Program-made: the position numbers and the translations under genes
Origin: Ralstonia pickettii DTP0602
GTDB taxonomy: Bacteria; Pseudomonadota; Gammaproteobacteria; Burkholderiales; Burkholderiaceae
Length of the DNA: 64,000 nt
Reading direction: 5' to 3'
Assembly: GCA_000471925.1 (NCBI GenBank)
Contig: CP006668.1
Span: forward strand, 620,001 to 684,000
Shown here: positions 8,816 through 16,504 of the stretch, piece by piece
How the letters are laid out: each line of letters opens with the position of its first letter
How positions within the stretch are numbered: position 1 is the first letter of the stretch
The notes under the pieces: generated by a model
What the model saw: only the letters and a program-made list of their open reading frames with translations
The model's database searches: none
What the model was told of the DNA's origin: nothing

Positions 8816-8833
8816 TTGTACGCTTCTGTATCA
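8816..8833 (+). promoter_or_regulatory. Candidate response-regulator box, copy C (upstream of the repeat protein)
   Basis: Plus-strand TTGTACGCTTCTGTATCA, 157 bases before the start of the DPFTDGAR repeat protein and co-oriented with it. The conserved outer blocks TTGTAC and TGTATCA equal those of copy B exactly. It lies in a 263-base gene-free stretch between the kinase and the repeat gene. Confidence 0.55.
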
Positions 8834-8989
8834 AGACCCCACAACGATACGCACATGCACAGTAACGGCCATAACTCGCTACTGGCGCGATACATCGGTC
8901 TCCTTAAATACGTTCCGTAGCCAGCCGGCGCATCGCAAACCAGCGATCCGGGGCTGCACCAGCCACCGCAAACTTTAAGGAAGCCGATC

Positions 8990-9325
8990 ATGACCACCAC
9001 CAACATCGCCAAGCGTTTTGTGTTCGCCGTTGCCCTGGTTGCCGCCGCTGCCGGCGCGCAGGCCGCCGGAATCTCCAGCGCCCGCGACCCGTTCACCGAC
9101 GGTGCCCGTTCGGTCCACTCGGAGCGCAGCACATTTACCGATGGCGCGCGGGCTGTCGATCCCTACACCGACGGTGCGCGCAACGTGGACCCGTTCACCG
9201 ACGGCGCACGCAACGTGGATCCGTTCACCGACGGCGCCCGCACGCTGGCCGGCATGGATCGCACGGGGGTCTCGGCGGATCCGGCGCGCCATGTCGATCC
9301 CTATCTCGACGGCGCCTACGCCTGA
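8990..9325 (+). CDS. Small secreted protein of ten-residue DPFTDGARNV-type repeats
   Basis: A 111-residue protein with a Sec leader (hydrophobic VFAVALVAAAAGAQAA, likely cleaved near residue 26). The mature part is almost entirely repeats of the pattern (D/S)(P/T)(F/Y)TDGAR(N/S/A/T)V: units at residues 33-42, 47-56, 57-66, 67-76 and 77-86, plus a degenerate last unit DPYLDGAY at 103-110. There is no Cys and no membrane segment. The acidic-aromatic-Gly-Arg pattern resembles no enzyme; structural or ligand-binding roles are possible. It lies directly downstream of the two-component genes and carries motif copy C upstream, so it is a likely member of their regulon. Function unknown. Confidence 0.85.
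   Translation: MTTTNIAKRFVFAVALVAAAAGAQAAGISSARDPFTDGARSVHSERSTFTDGARAVDPYTDGARNVDPFTDGARNVDPFTDGARTLAGMDRTGVSADPARHVDPYLDGAYA
9086..9247 (+). repeat. 30-bp tandem coding repeats in the secreted repeat protein
   Basis: Units begin at 9128, 9158, 9188 and 9218 at exact 30-base spacing, with an earlier offset unit at 9086. The third and fourth (ACGGCGCACGCAACGTGGA and neighbours) are nearly identical at DNA level, which points to recent slippage duplication and possible copy-number variation between strains. Confidence 0.8.
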
Positions 9326-9415
9326 TGCACCGGACTGCGGAACACAAGGAGCGTGACCAGCATCTCGTCCGGGCCCGGGACATGCGCGCGCTTCTTCACA
9401 CCGCAGATTTTTTTG

Positions 9416-11176
9416 CTAGCTCAGCCCTCGCCCCGCGGGTGCGTCCACCAGACCCCGGGCAATAAAGCGGTGAATCTGCGCCACCACGGCCGCGCCTTCG
9501 CCCACCGCCGACGCGACACGCTTGGTGGATCCGGAGCGAACGTCGCCGATGGCGAAGACACCCTCCACGCTCGTCTGCAAGGGCAGTGTCTGCAAGGGCG
9601 CATCGGCCACGTCGGTGCCGGTCAGGACGAAGCCCTTGCTGTCCAGCGACACGCCGCAGTTCCTGAGCCAGTTGGTATTCGGCTCGGCGCCGATGAATAC
9701 GAACAGGTGATGTGTCGTCAGGCTGCCTTCCATGCCGCCGGCACCGCGATAGCGCACGCGTTCGAGACGCGCATCCCCCTCCAGCGCGGTCAGTTCCACC
9801 CGTGTATGCAGCGTCACGTTCGGCAGCGCGCCGATCCGTTCGATCAGGTAGTGCGACATGCTGTGCGCCAGGCTCGCCCCGCGGATAAACATGTGCACAT
9901 GCTCGGCATGCGCGGCCAGGAAGACCACCGCCTGCCCCGCCGAGTTGCCGCCGCCGACCAGCAGCACCGGTTCCTTGCGGCATAGCCGCGCCTCGATCGG
10001 CGTCGCCCAGTAATAGACGCCGCAGCGTTCGAAACGCGCCAGCCCGTCCACGGCAGGACGCCGGTACTCGGCGCCGCTGGCGACGACCACGGTGCGCGCA
10101 AGGATGCGGCGGGCATCGGCAAGCTCCACCACCAGCGGCTGCCTGTCGCAATACATCGCCTTGACTTCGCACGGGATGCCGATATGCGCACCGAACTTCT
10201 GCGCCTGCACGAACGCGCGGCCCGCCAGTGCCTGCCCCGTGATGCCCGTGGGAAAGCCCAGGTAGTTCTCGATGCGCGCACTGGTGCCGGCCTGGCCGCC
10301 GGGCGCGCGGCAGTCGAATACCACGACCGACAGCCCTTCGGACGCCGCGTAGACGGCCGTCGCCAGCCCCGCCGGGCCGGCGCCGACGATCGCCACATCG
10401 TAGACGTGCGTCGGATCAAACTCCGGGATCAGTCCCAGGCACGACGCGAGCTGTCCCACATCGGGGTTGCGCAGCACGGTGCCGTTCGGGCAAATAACGA
10501 GCGGGAAGTCATCGGGCTGTGGCGTCACGCGTTCGAGGAAGGCGATGGCTTCCGCGTCCTGCTCCGCATCGAGCACCATGTTTGGAAATGCATTGCGGCG
10601 CAGGAAGTCCTGCAACGCGACCAGTCGCCCATCGCCGGGGGCGCCGACCAGGACGGCACCCCGGCCGCGTTCGATGGCCAGCACACGCCTGAGGATCAGG
10701 GCGCGCATGATCTTCTCGCCAAGATCGGCTTCGCTGATCACCAGGGCGCTGAGCGCATCCGGCCGCAGCAGCACCGCCTCGACGTCTTCGACGACGTGCG
10801 CGTCGACGATCGCTGGCTTGTTCGACAGCTGGGTGATATCCGAGGTGAACTCGCCGCGCTGGGTATAGGTGTGGACAATGTGGTGACCCATGCCCTCGCG
10901 AATGACGATCCGCACTTTGCCCGACAGCAGCAGGAACATGCCCGGGCAGAGGCTGCCGGATTGATAGAGGAATTCACCCCTGGTGTAGTGGCACTGGCTG
11001 CCGAAGCGGCGCACGCGGTCGATTTCGGTCTCGGTGAGGACCGGGAACATCTGGAAGTAGCGCGGATGTTCGCGCACGCTCGGGTCTTCGACCAGCGCGC
11101 TGTCGTCGATACCGCTCGCATCCACGGCTGGCTCAGGGGTGAGCTTGCCGCCGCCCGGGCTTGACTCGTTGCTCAT
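9416..11176 (-). CDS. Cyclic-nucleotide-domain/thioredoxin-reductase-like FAD oxidoreductase
   Basis: Three-part cytoplasmic protein, 586 residues. Residues about 40-160 form a Crp-type cyclic-nucleotide-binding beta-roll (LSGKVRIVIREG... then GEFTSDITQLS). Residues about 175-255 resemble a thioredoxin-fold linker. From about 265 a thioredoxin-reductase-like domain has DVAIVGAGPAGLATAVYAA (FAD), VVASGAEYRRP, VLLVGGGNSAGQAVVFLA (NAD(P)) and GVFAIGDVRSGSTKRVA. The redox-active CxxC of thioredoxin reductase is missing: the position reads GVYYWATPIEA. The family with this fusion is known, without a firmly assigned substrate. The ATG at 11176 follows AGGAGA by seven bases. An adenylate cyclase is encoded 1.7 kb away; a cAMP link is inference. 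Confidence 0.88.
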   Translation of the reverse strand: MSNESSPGGGKLTPEPAVDASGIDDSALVEDPSVREHPRYFQMFPVLTETEIDRVRRFGSQCHYTRGEFLYQSGSLCPGMFLLLSGKVRIVIREGMGHHIVHTYTQRGEFTSDITQLSNKPAIVDAHVVEDVEAVLLRPDALSALVISEADLGEKIMRALILRRVLAIERGRGAVLVGAPGDGRLVALQDFLRRNAFPNMVLDAEQDAEAIAFLERVTPQPDDFPLVICPNGTVLRNPDVGQLASCLGLIPEFDPTHVYDVAIVGAGPAGLATAVYAASEGLSVVVFDCRAPGGQAGTSARIENYLGFPTGITGQALAGRAFVQAQKFGAHIGIPCEVKAMYCDRQPLVVELADARRILARTVVVASGAEYRRPAVDGLARFERCGVYYWATPIEARLCRKEPVLLVGGGNSAGQAVVFLAAHAEHVHMFIRGASLAHSMSHYLIERIGALPNVTLHTRVELTALEGDARLERVRYRGAGGMEGSLTTHHLFVFIGAEPNTNWLRNCGVSLDSKGFVLTGTDVADAPLQTLPLQTSVEGVFAIGDVRSGSTKRVASAVGEGAAVVAQIHRFIARGLVDAPAGRGLS

Positions 11177-11338
11177 CGCCGATTCTCCTCGGCGCCAATT
11201 GGGGTGAATCGGCGCCGCTATCGCGTAGTCACCGGTGTCCACGGAAATGACTGTGCGCTGTGGCCGCCTGATAAAACGAGAGTATTCAAGTTGAGGCGGC
11301 CAGCCAAGTAGTCTTGCATTCGCGCTTTGGCGTCGCCG

Positions 11339-12541
11339 CTAGCCCGAACGTGCCTGCTGGCGCAGGTCGTGGGTCCGCCCGGACAGGTAGGGCAGGTTCG
11401 CCGACACGAAGACCGCCAGCAGCAACGCCCCGGCACTCCATGCCACGGCAGGAAGCCACGGCAGCAGGCTCGCCAGCATGGCGGTCTTGATGGCGCCTGA
11501 CGACACCATGGCAATGCGCATGAAAGCGGCGACCGCCAGCACGGCAAATACGAGTCCGGTGAACATCCCTTCGCGGCCGACGTAGCCGGCGTCGAGCGCC
11601 GCATTGGCCGCCGAGGCGAACATGATGCCCCACAGGCCGCCGGCGAGACATTGCACCGCGAGGACGGCCTCGAGCGAGGTGGCCGCGGCGAAACCGAACA
11701 ACGAAAGCGCGCCGAGGCTCGCGGCGGCCAGCAGCAGCACATAGGCCGGATAGCGCCGCAGCACCGGCGCCCCGGGCAGCAGCACGCACAGCGCAAAGCC
11801 GATCCAGAACGCCGGCATCACGCGCACGAGCCCGGCAGCGGGAACGAAGCGCAGGTAGGCCGGTGCGGAGTTGACGGTGGTGTGGACCTGGAATCCGAGG
11901 GCGAGCAGCCAGACCGCGGCAAAGAGCAGCCAGATGCGCTTGAGCGCCACGCCGGCTGCCGGGGCGGGCGCCGCGTCGGCGTCATGGCGCGCCGCGGCGG
12001 GCTCGCTCCATTGCAGCGCGACCACGGCCAGCACCAGCGCCGCGCTGGCTGCGATGAACGGCAGCAGGGGTGAGACCTCCCGCAGTCGCGCTGTCAGCAG
12101 CGGCGCCACGGCCCCGGCAAGGCCGATGCCGAGCAGCGAAGATCCCACCAGGAACGACGACGCGGTCGCTTGCATGCGCCGGGCAATGATCACCATGGGC
12201 GGCGCGCGCAATGCGGACGAGGTGGCCGCCCAGACCGCGGTCAGGCCCAGCAGCAGCCAGGGCGACGTGACCCGGGGCAGCAGCACGAAGGCCAGGGCAG
12301 AAACCACGGACAGCGCCAGGATCCAGCCTCCCAGCCTGCGCATGGCGTTGGCGACACGGTCGGCCGCGATGCCCAGCGCGCAGTCCATGGCGACAAAGAT
12401 CACCTGGTCCATCAGCAGGATCCAGGCGACGTGCGCGCGCGCGATGCCTGCCTGCGCGGCCAGCTGCGGCAGGAAGGCCACGTAGAGGGTCCACGTCACC
12501 GCCAGCAGGAACTGCACGGAGCAGAAGATCAATGCGCGCAT
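11339..12541 (-). CDS. MFS transporter
   Basis: Inner-membrane major facilitator protein, 400 residues, about twelve hydrophobic segments. Homology begins at MRALIFCSVQFLLAVTWTLYVAFLPQL, where the first helix starts, so ATG 12541 is preferred; the longer upstream frame is Arg/Ala-rich and unsupported. Between helices 2 and 3 lies GIAADRVANAMRRLG, a variant of the G-x3-D-R-x-G-R-R/K loop typical of MFS exporters. A Pro/Ala-rich loop splits the two halves. Substrate unknown. It sits between the cyclic-nucleotide-domain oxidoreductase and the adenylate cyclase on the same strand, but with gaps of about 160 and 290 bases, so cotranscription is uncertain. Confidence 0.85.
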   Translation of the reverse strand: MRALIFCSVQFLLAVTWTLYVAFLPQLAAQAGIARAHVAWILLMDQVIFVAMDCALGIAADRVANAMRRLGGWILALSVVSALAFVLLPRVTSPWLLLGLTAVWAATSSALRAPPMVIIARRMQATASSFLVGSSLLGIGLAGAVAPLLTARLREVSPLLPFIAASAALVLAVVALQWSEPAAARHDADAAPAPAAGVALKRIWLLFAAVWLLALGFQVHTTVNSAPAYLRFVPAAGLVRVMPAFWIGFALCVLLPGAPVLRRYPAYVLLLAAASLGALSLFGFAAATSLEAVLAVQCLAGGLWGIMFASAANAALDAGYVGREGMFTGLVFAVLAVAAFMRIAMVSSGAIKTAMLASLLPWLPAVAWSAGALLLAVFVSANLPYLSGRTHDLRQQARSG

Positions 12542-12835
12542 GCCGCCCACCCTGCCTGGAATAGCCAACTGGTTTGTTCTTATGCCCGGCGCAGGCGTGC
12601 CGCGCGCCGGAGCTTCCAGTTGCAAGGATAGGGCAGCGCCTGCAGTGTGGGTGACGCGCCGCGCGGGGCGCGCAGTCGCGGCGCTGCGGCACGGCGTCAA
12701 AGGCAAGCGGCACGGGCTACGGACCAGCCGTGGGGCTGGATCGATCTGGCTGCTGCTTCCCTGGCTTGCAAACGTCGCCTGGATCGTAGGATGCGGCGTC
12801 GGGCACGGCACTCCTGGCGGCGCCGCCGGCGGGCA

Positions 12836-13741
12836 TCAGCCCACAAAGAACTCAATTCCCTCCTGCGCGTATTCGTTCGGCTGGCCAAACGTTATCCAGC
12901 CATGGCCCCTGAGCGTGATTTCGTCACGACGCAGGATCAGCGCCTCTTCGCCATCGATCCTGACGTGGGTGCCATTGGAACTCCTGTCGATCAGCACGAA
13001 GCGGCCGCCGCGAGGCTCGACCGTGGCCTGGAATCTCGATACCTGCCGATCCGTGACCACGACGCTCATGGTGGTGTCGCGGCCGATGGTCAGCGGCGCC
13101 GAGGCGGAGTCCATTTCGAAGTGGGCGCCCCGATACCGCAGCGAAAGCAACACGGAGCGGCGCAATGCCTGATCCAGCGGGGCCACCACGGTCATATCGA
13201 TGTTCTGCTGCCAGAGCGCCTCGTACAGTTCGATCATCTGGTTCTTGCCCCGCACTTGGATCGGATACAAGTGGCGTGTCATCTGGCGCAGGCTGGCGGA
13301 CAGCTGCTCCACGGCGTTCTTGCTGGTGATGATCTGGCCGCGCGACGCGAGTTTGACCAGGCGGGCGGCAAGGTTGACCGTGTCGCCGAACACATCGCCG
13401 GATTCGTCCGACAGGATCGGCCCATGGTGGAAGCCGATATGGATCGCCAGGGGCGTTCCGGCGACCGGAGGAAGCCCGGCGACACCCTCCTGCATGCCGA
13501 GTGCGGCCTGCATCGCGTTCTCCGCGGCAGGGAACAGCACCATGATCTCGTCGCCGATCGTCTTGACGACCCGGCCTTGCACGTCCGCGGAGCGCGCTTT
13601 CATCAGCGCGAGGCACTGGCGGATTGCGCCGAGCGCAACCGTATCCCCGGCTGTCTCATAGAGCCTCGTGCTGTCGCAGATATCCGCGAACATCACCGAT
13701 CCGTCAGACGCGTCTCGTAGGGATTCTGGGTCCTTGTGCAT
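12836..13741 (-). CDS. Class III adenylate/guanylate cyclase with C-terminal FHA domain
   Basis: Soluble signalling protein, about 301 residues. The cyclase domain (about 12-180) keeps both metal Asp sites, FADICDSTRL and KTIGDEIMVLF, and the GDVFGDTVNLAARL segment with the Asn and Arg of the transition-state loop, so it looks catalytically intact. A short linker leads to a forkhead-associated domain (about 215-300): LTIGRD, VSRFQATVE and DRSSNGTHV, the phosphothreonine-binding strands. Cyclase-FHA fusions are a known class, thought to be recruited by phosphoproteins. The ATG at 13741 is chosen because cyclase homology starts shortly after it; an in-frame ATG at 13837 is possible and neither has a strong ribosome site. 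No transmembrane helix. Confidence 0.88.
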   Translation of the reverse strand: MHKDPESLRDASDGSVMFADICDSTRLYETAGDTVALGAIRQCLALMKARSADVQGRVVKTIGDEIMVLFPAAENAMQAALGMQEGVAGLPPVAGTPLAIHIGFHHGPILSDESGDVFGDTVNLAARLVKLASRGQIITSKNAVEQLSASLRQMTRHLYPIQVRGKNQMIELYEALWQQNIDMTVVAPLDQALRRSVLLSLRYRGAHFEMDSASAPLTIGRDTTMSVVVTDRQVSRFQATVEPRGGRFVLIDRSSNGTHVRIDGEEALILRRDEITLRGHGWITFGQPNEYAQEGIEFFVG

Positions 13742-14000
13742 CACCGGCCGTTCCGTCTGTACCCGGCGGGCCGATCCCGCCTGCTGGAAGCGTGGTCCCC
13801 CTGGTGCCGTGACGAATGATGCTCGCACACCATGCACTCGCGTCGGTTGGGGGCCATGTCGGGCGCGCCCGGCAAACTCGGGGGCGCTCCGTTTGCATGA
13901 TAGAACCTCGTTCCACTAGCGGCGGTCCGCGCTCGACGCTGCAGGAGCGAGCGTGTGAATGAAACGCTGGAGCTGGTCGCGTACCGCGTCGAATGACGGC

Positions 14001-14366
14001 TTAATCCGGGGCGAGCTCGCAAAAGCGCAGTCGATTTCCGAAGGGATCCGCCACTTGCAGCTGCCGCCCCCAGCCGAGCGCCTCAACGCCAGGCCTGGCG
14101 TACGGATATGGCTTGGCGGCCAGCTCGCGATGCAGCGCATCGATATCCTGCACTGGCACGAACACCGTCGACCCCGGCGTGGCATCGCCATGGTGTTCGC
14201 TCAGGTGCAGCGTCAGGCCGCTGCGCCTGACCTGCGCATACAACGGAAACCCCTCTTCAAACCGGTGCTCCCAGTCGAGGGTGAAACCGAGGTAGTCGAG
14301 ATAGAACTCCTTGGCCTTGTCAACGGAGAAGATCCGGAGGATGGGGATGGCGGCGGAGAGGTGCAT
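14001..14366 (-). CDS. Glyoxalase/bleomycin-resistance-fold (VOC) protein
   Basis: A 121-residue single VOC-fold protein. It opens with AAIPILRIFSVDKAKEFYLDYLGFTLDWEHRF, the typical first beta-alpha-beta unit in which a short-chain peptide is followed by the FY-x2-LGF element, and ends with QLQVADPFGNRLRFCE, the second unit with the DPxGN turn. The HLSEHHGD segment fits bleomycin-binding-protein relatives. Such proteins either sequester glycopeptide-type drugs or catalyse metal-dependent reactions; which applies is unknown. ATG 14366 is preceded by GGAA and begins the fold exactly; a longer frame to 14474 is not supported. Stands alone between cyclase and SsuA-like genes. Confidence 0.82.
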   Translation of the reverse strand: MHLSAAIPILRIFSVDKAKEFYLDYLGFTLDWEHRFEEGFPLYAQVRRSGLTLHLSEHHGDATPGSTVFVPVQDIDALHRELAAKPYPYARPGVEALGWGRQLQVADPFGNRLRFCELAPD

Positions 14367-14528
14367 GGTGTTCCGTGCGAAGGCGGGGGAGCGGATGTCG
14401 CGATGATACCCGCGGATTTGTCGCGAGGTGACGCCGCGCGCATAAGCATCCGCGACAATCTTCGTTGGCTTCATCGCCGCGCCTGACTATGCTGGCGCTC
14501 CGTCCCAGATTTCCCGGAGCCCAGTGCC

Positions 14529-15491
14529 ATGACCCCGACCCACAACCCGCGCCGCCGCCTGTTGCTGCAAGCCGCCGCCGCAGCCTGCGCGTTGCCCGGC
14601 GTGTCCTGGGGACAAGGCCAGCCCGTGCTGCGCATCGGCTTCCAGAAGTCTTCCACGCTGATGATCCTGCTGAAGTCGCGGCAGACGCTGGAGAAGCCGC
14701 TCGCGCCCAAAGGGGTTGCGGTGCAGTGGTATGAGTTCACCTCGGGGCTGCCGCTGCTGGAAGCGCTGAACCTGGGCAACCTCGACCTGAGCGCCGACGT
14801 GGCCGATGCCGTGCCGCCGTTCGCGCTGGCCGCGGGTGCCGAGCTTACCTATTACGCCAGCGAGACACCGTCGCCGCAGGCGCAGGCCATTGTCGTGCGC
14901 GGCGATTCCCGCATCCGCGAGGTAGCGCAGCTCAAGGGCCAGCGGGTGGCCTTTGCCAAGGGTGCCGGCGCGCACTACCTCATGCTGGAGGCACTGGCGC
15001 GCGCGGGTTTGTCGATCCGCGATATCGAGCCGGTGTACCTGAGCCCGGCCGATGCGCGCGCCGCCTTCGAGCGCGGCAGCGTGGCCGCGTGGGCGATCTG
15101 GGATCCGTTCCTGGCCGCGGTGCAGCGCCAGGCCAATGCGCGCGTGCTGCGCGACGGCGAGGGGCTGGCCAGCTATCGCCGCTTCTACCTCGCCGCCACG
15201 CCCTTTGCACGCGCACACGCGGAGGTGCTCAACGTGGCCTTCGACGCGCTGCGCGAGGCCGGCGAGTGGGTCAAGCAGAATCCCGCCGAGGCGGCACGCT
15301 GGCATGCGCCGCTGATCGGGCTGGACGCGGCCACGGTCGAGGCCGCGAACGCGCGGCGCAGCTATGCGGTGCGCACGGTCGACGCCGCTGCGCTGGCCGA
15401 ACAGCAGCGCATTGCCGATGCCTTCACCGCGCAGCAGATCCTGCCGCGCAAGGTGGCGATCCCGGCGTCGCCGGTGTGGCGCAAGGCGTGA
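14529..15491 (+). CDS. SsuA-like aliphatic sulfonate/ABC transporter substrate-binding protein
   Basis: Periplasmic binding protein, 320 residues. The leader has RRRLLLQAAAAACALPG, a Tat/Sec-type signal. The mature part follows the NitT/TauT/SsuA fold: VLRIGFQKSSTLMILLKSRQTLEKPL, then VQWYEFTSGLPLLEALNLGNLDLSADVADAVPPFALAAG, and AAFERGSVAAWAIWDPFLAAVQ, the hinge and ligand-pocket segments characteristic of sulfonate-binding SsuA proteins. There is no adjacent permease or ATPase gene, so it would have to work with a transporter encoded elsewhere. It converges with the LysR gene that ends at 15502. Sulfonate specificity is by family; not demonstrable here. Confidence 0.87.
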   Translation: MTPTHNPRRRLLLQAAAAACALPGVSWGQGQPVLRIGFQKSSTLMILLKSRQTLEKPLAPKGVAVQWYEFTSGLPLLEALNLGNLDLSADVADAVPPFALAAGAELTYYASETPSPQAQAIVVRGDSRIREVAQLKGQRVAFAKGAGAHYLMLEALARAGLSIRDIEPVYLSPADARAAFERGSVAAWAIWDPFLAAVQRQANARVLRDGEGLASYRRFYLAATPFARAHAEVLNVAFDALREAGEWVKQNPAEAARWHAPLIGLDAATVEAANARRSYAVRTVDAAALAEQQRIADAFTAQQILPRKVAIPASPVWRKA

Positions 15492-15501
15492 GGGAAGCCG
15501 G

Positions 15502-16431
15502 CTAGGTCGCCGCATCCCCCTGTGCCAGTGCCGCGATCAGGTCCATCAGCCACATCAGGCCGGCATCGCTGTCCCGCGCAGCCGTCCAGACCGACATCAC
15601 GGTGAAGTCCGGCATCGGCACCGGGGAGGGCGCATCGCGCAGGCCCGCGCTGTTGCACCATTGGTCGGCGAGCACCGCCGGCACCGTCGCCAGCGCGGGG
15701 GCTCCCCTGAGGATGGCCGGCACGCTGGCGAAGCGTGCGCTGCTGTAGCGAACGTCCCGTGCCTGGCCCCGTTCCGCCAGCCAGGCGTCGGCCGCGCTGT
15801 CGAAGGCGCCGCGATAGGACACCAGCACATGGGGAAACCGCAGGTAGTCGCGCAGCGACAGGCCCTGGCCGGCGCGTAGCGGCGCCGCGCCATAGACACA
15901 GCGAAAGCCCATGGTCCGCAGTGCGCGCTCGCGCCGCCATGCCGGCCCCTTGGCGAAGGGGCCGATGCCGAGGTCCATCTCGTTGCGCTCCAGCATGTCC
16001 GTGCCACGGAACGGGTCGGTCGGCACGATGGCCAGCCGCACGCGCGGGGCCAGCGCATCGAGCCGCGTCAGTAATGCTGGCGCAAGCCACAGTTCCACCC
16101 AATCGGGCATGCCCACGACAAAAGTCCGGTCGGACGTCGGCGGGTCGAATTCACGCCGTTCGAGGAGGGCGGCCTCGATGTCCCCGAGTGCCGGCATCAG
16201 CCGCCGCTCGAGTTCCAGGGCGCGTTCGGTCGGCTCCATGCCGCGCGCGGTCCTGACCAGCAGTGGATCGTCGAACAGCTCCCGCAGCCGCGCCAGCGCG
16301 CCGCTGACGGCCGGCTGCCCCAGGTGCAGGTGCGCCGCCGCGCGCGAGACGCTGCGCTCGCGCAGCAGCACGGCCAGCGTGACCAGCAGGTTCAGGTCGA
16401 CGCCGCGAAAATGGCTTTCCTTGATGCTCAC
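15502..16431 (-). CDS. LysR-family transcriptional regulator (NahR/NodD-like subgroup)
   Basis: DNA-binding regulator of 309 residues. The N-terminal winged helix starts GVDLNLLVTLAVLLRERSVSRAAAHLHLGQPAVSGALARLRELFDDPLLVRT, with the FDDPLLVRT ending typical of the NodD/NahR subgroup. The ligand-binding half has the usual two-lobe pattern. The GTG at 16431 is chosen because GGAAGG lies ten bases upstream; an ATG further up (16494) has an unusual Arg/Cys-rich lead. It lies 73 bases downstream of the amidase gene on the same strand and could be cotranscribed with it. Ligand unknown. Confidence 0.88.
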   Translation of the reverse strand: MSIKESHFRGVDLNLLVTLAVLLRERSVSRAAAHLHLGQPAVSGALARLRELFDDPLLVRTARGMEPTERALELERRLMPALGDIEAALLERREFDPPTSDRTFVVGMPDWVELWLAPALLTRLDALAPRVRLAIVPTDPFRGTDMLERNEMDLGIGPFAKGPAWRRERALRTMGFRCVYGAAPLRAGQGLSLRDYLRFPHVLVSYRGAFDSAADAWLAERGQARDVRYSSARFASVPAILRGAPALATVPAVLADQWCNSAGLRDAPSPVPMPDFTVMSVWTAARDSDAGLMWLMDLIAALAQGDAAT

Positions 16432-16504
16432 CTTGGCTACCTTCCGTCGGATTTTGCGGCACTGAACTATCGCGCGATGCCTGCGGCAAGGCAAGCCGTC
16501 CTCG

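Noticed and set aside
9086-9247. CRISPR-like repeat array.
   Set aside because: The 30-base units are in one open reading frame, without spacers between them; they encode protein repeats.
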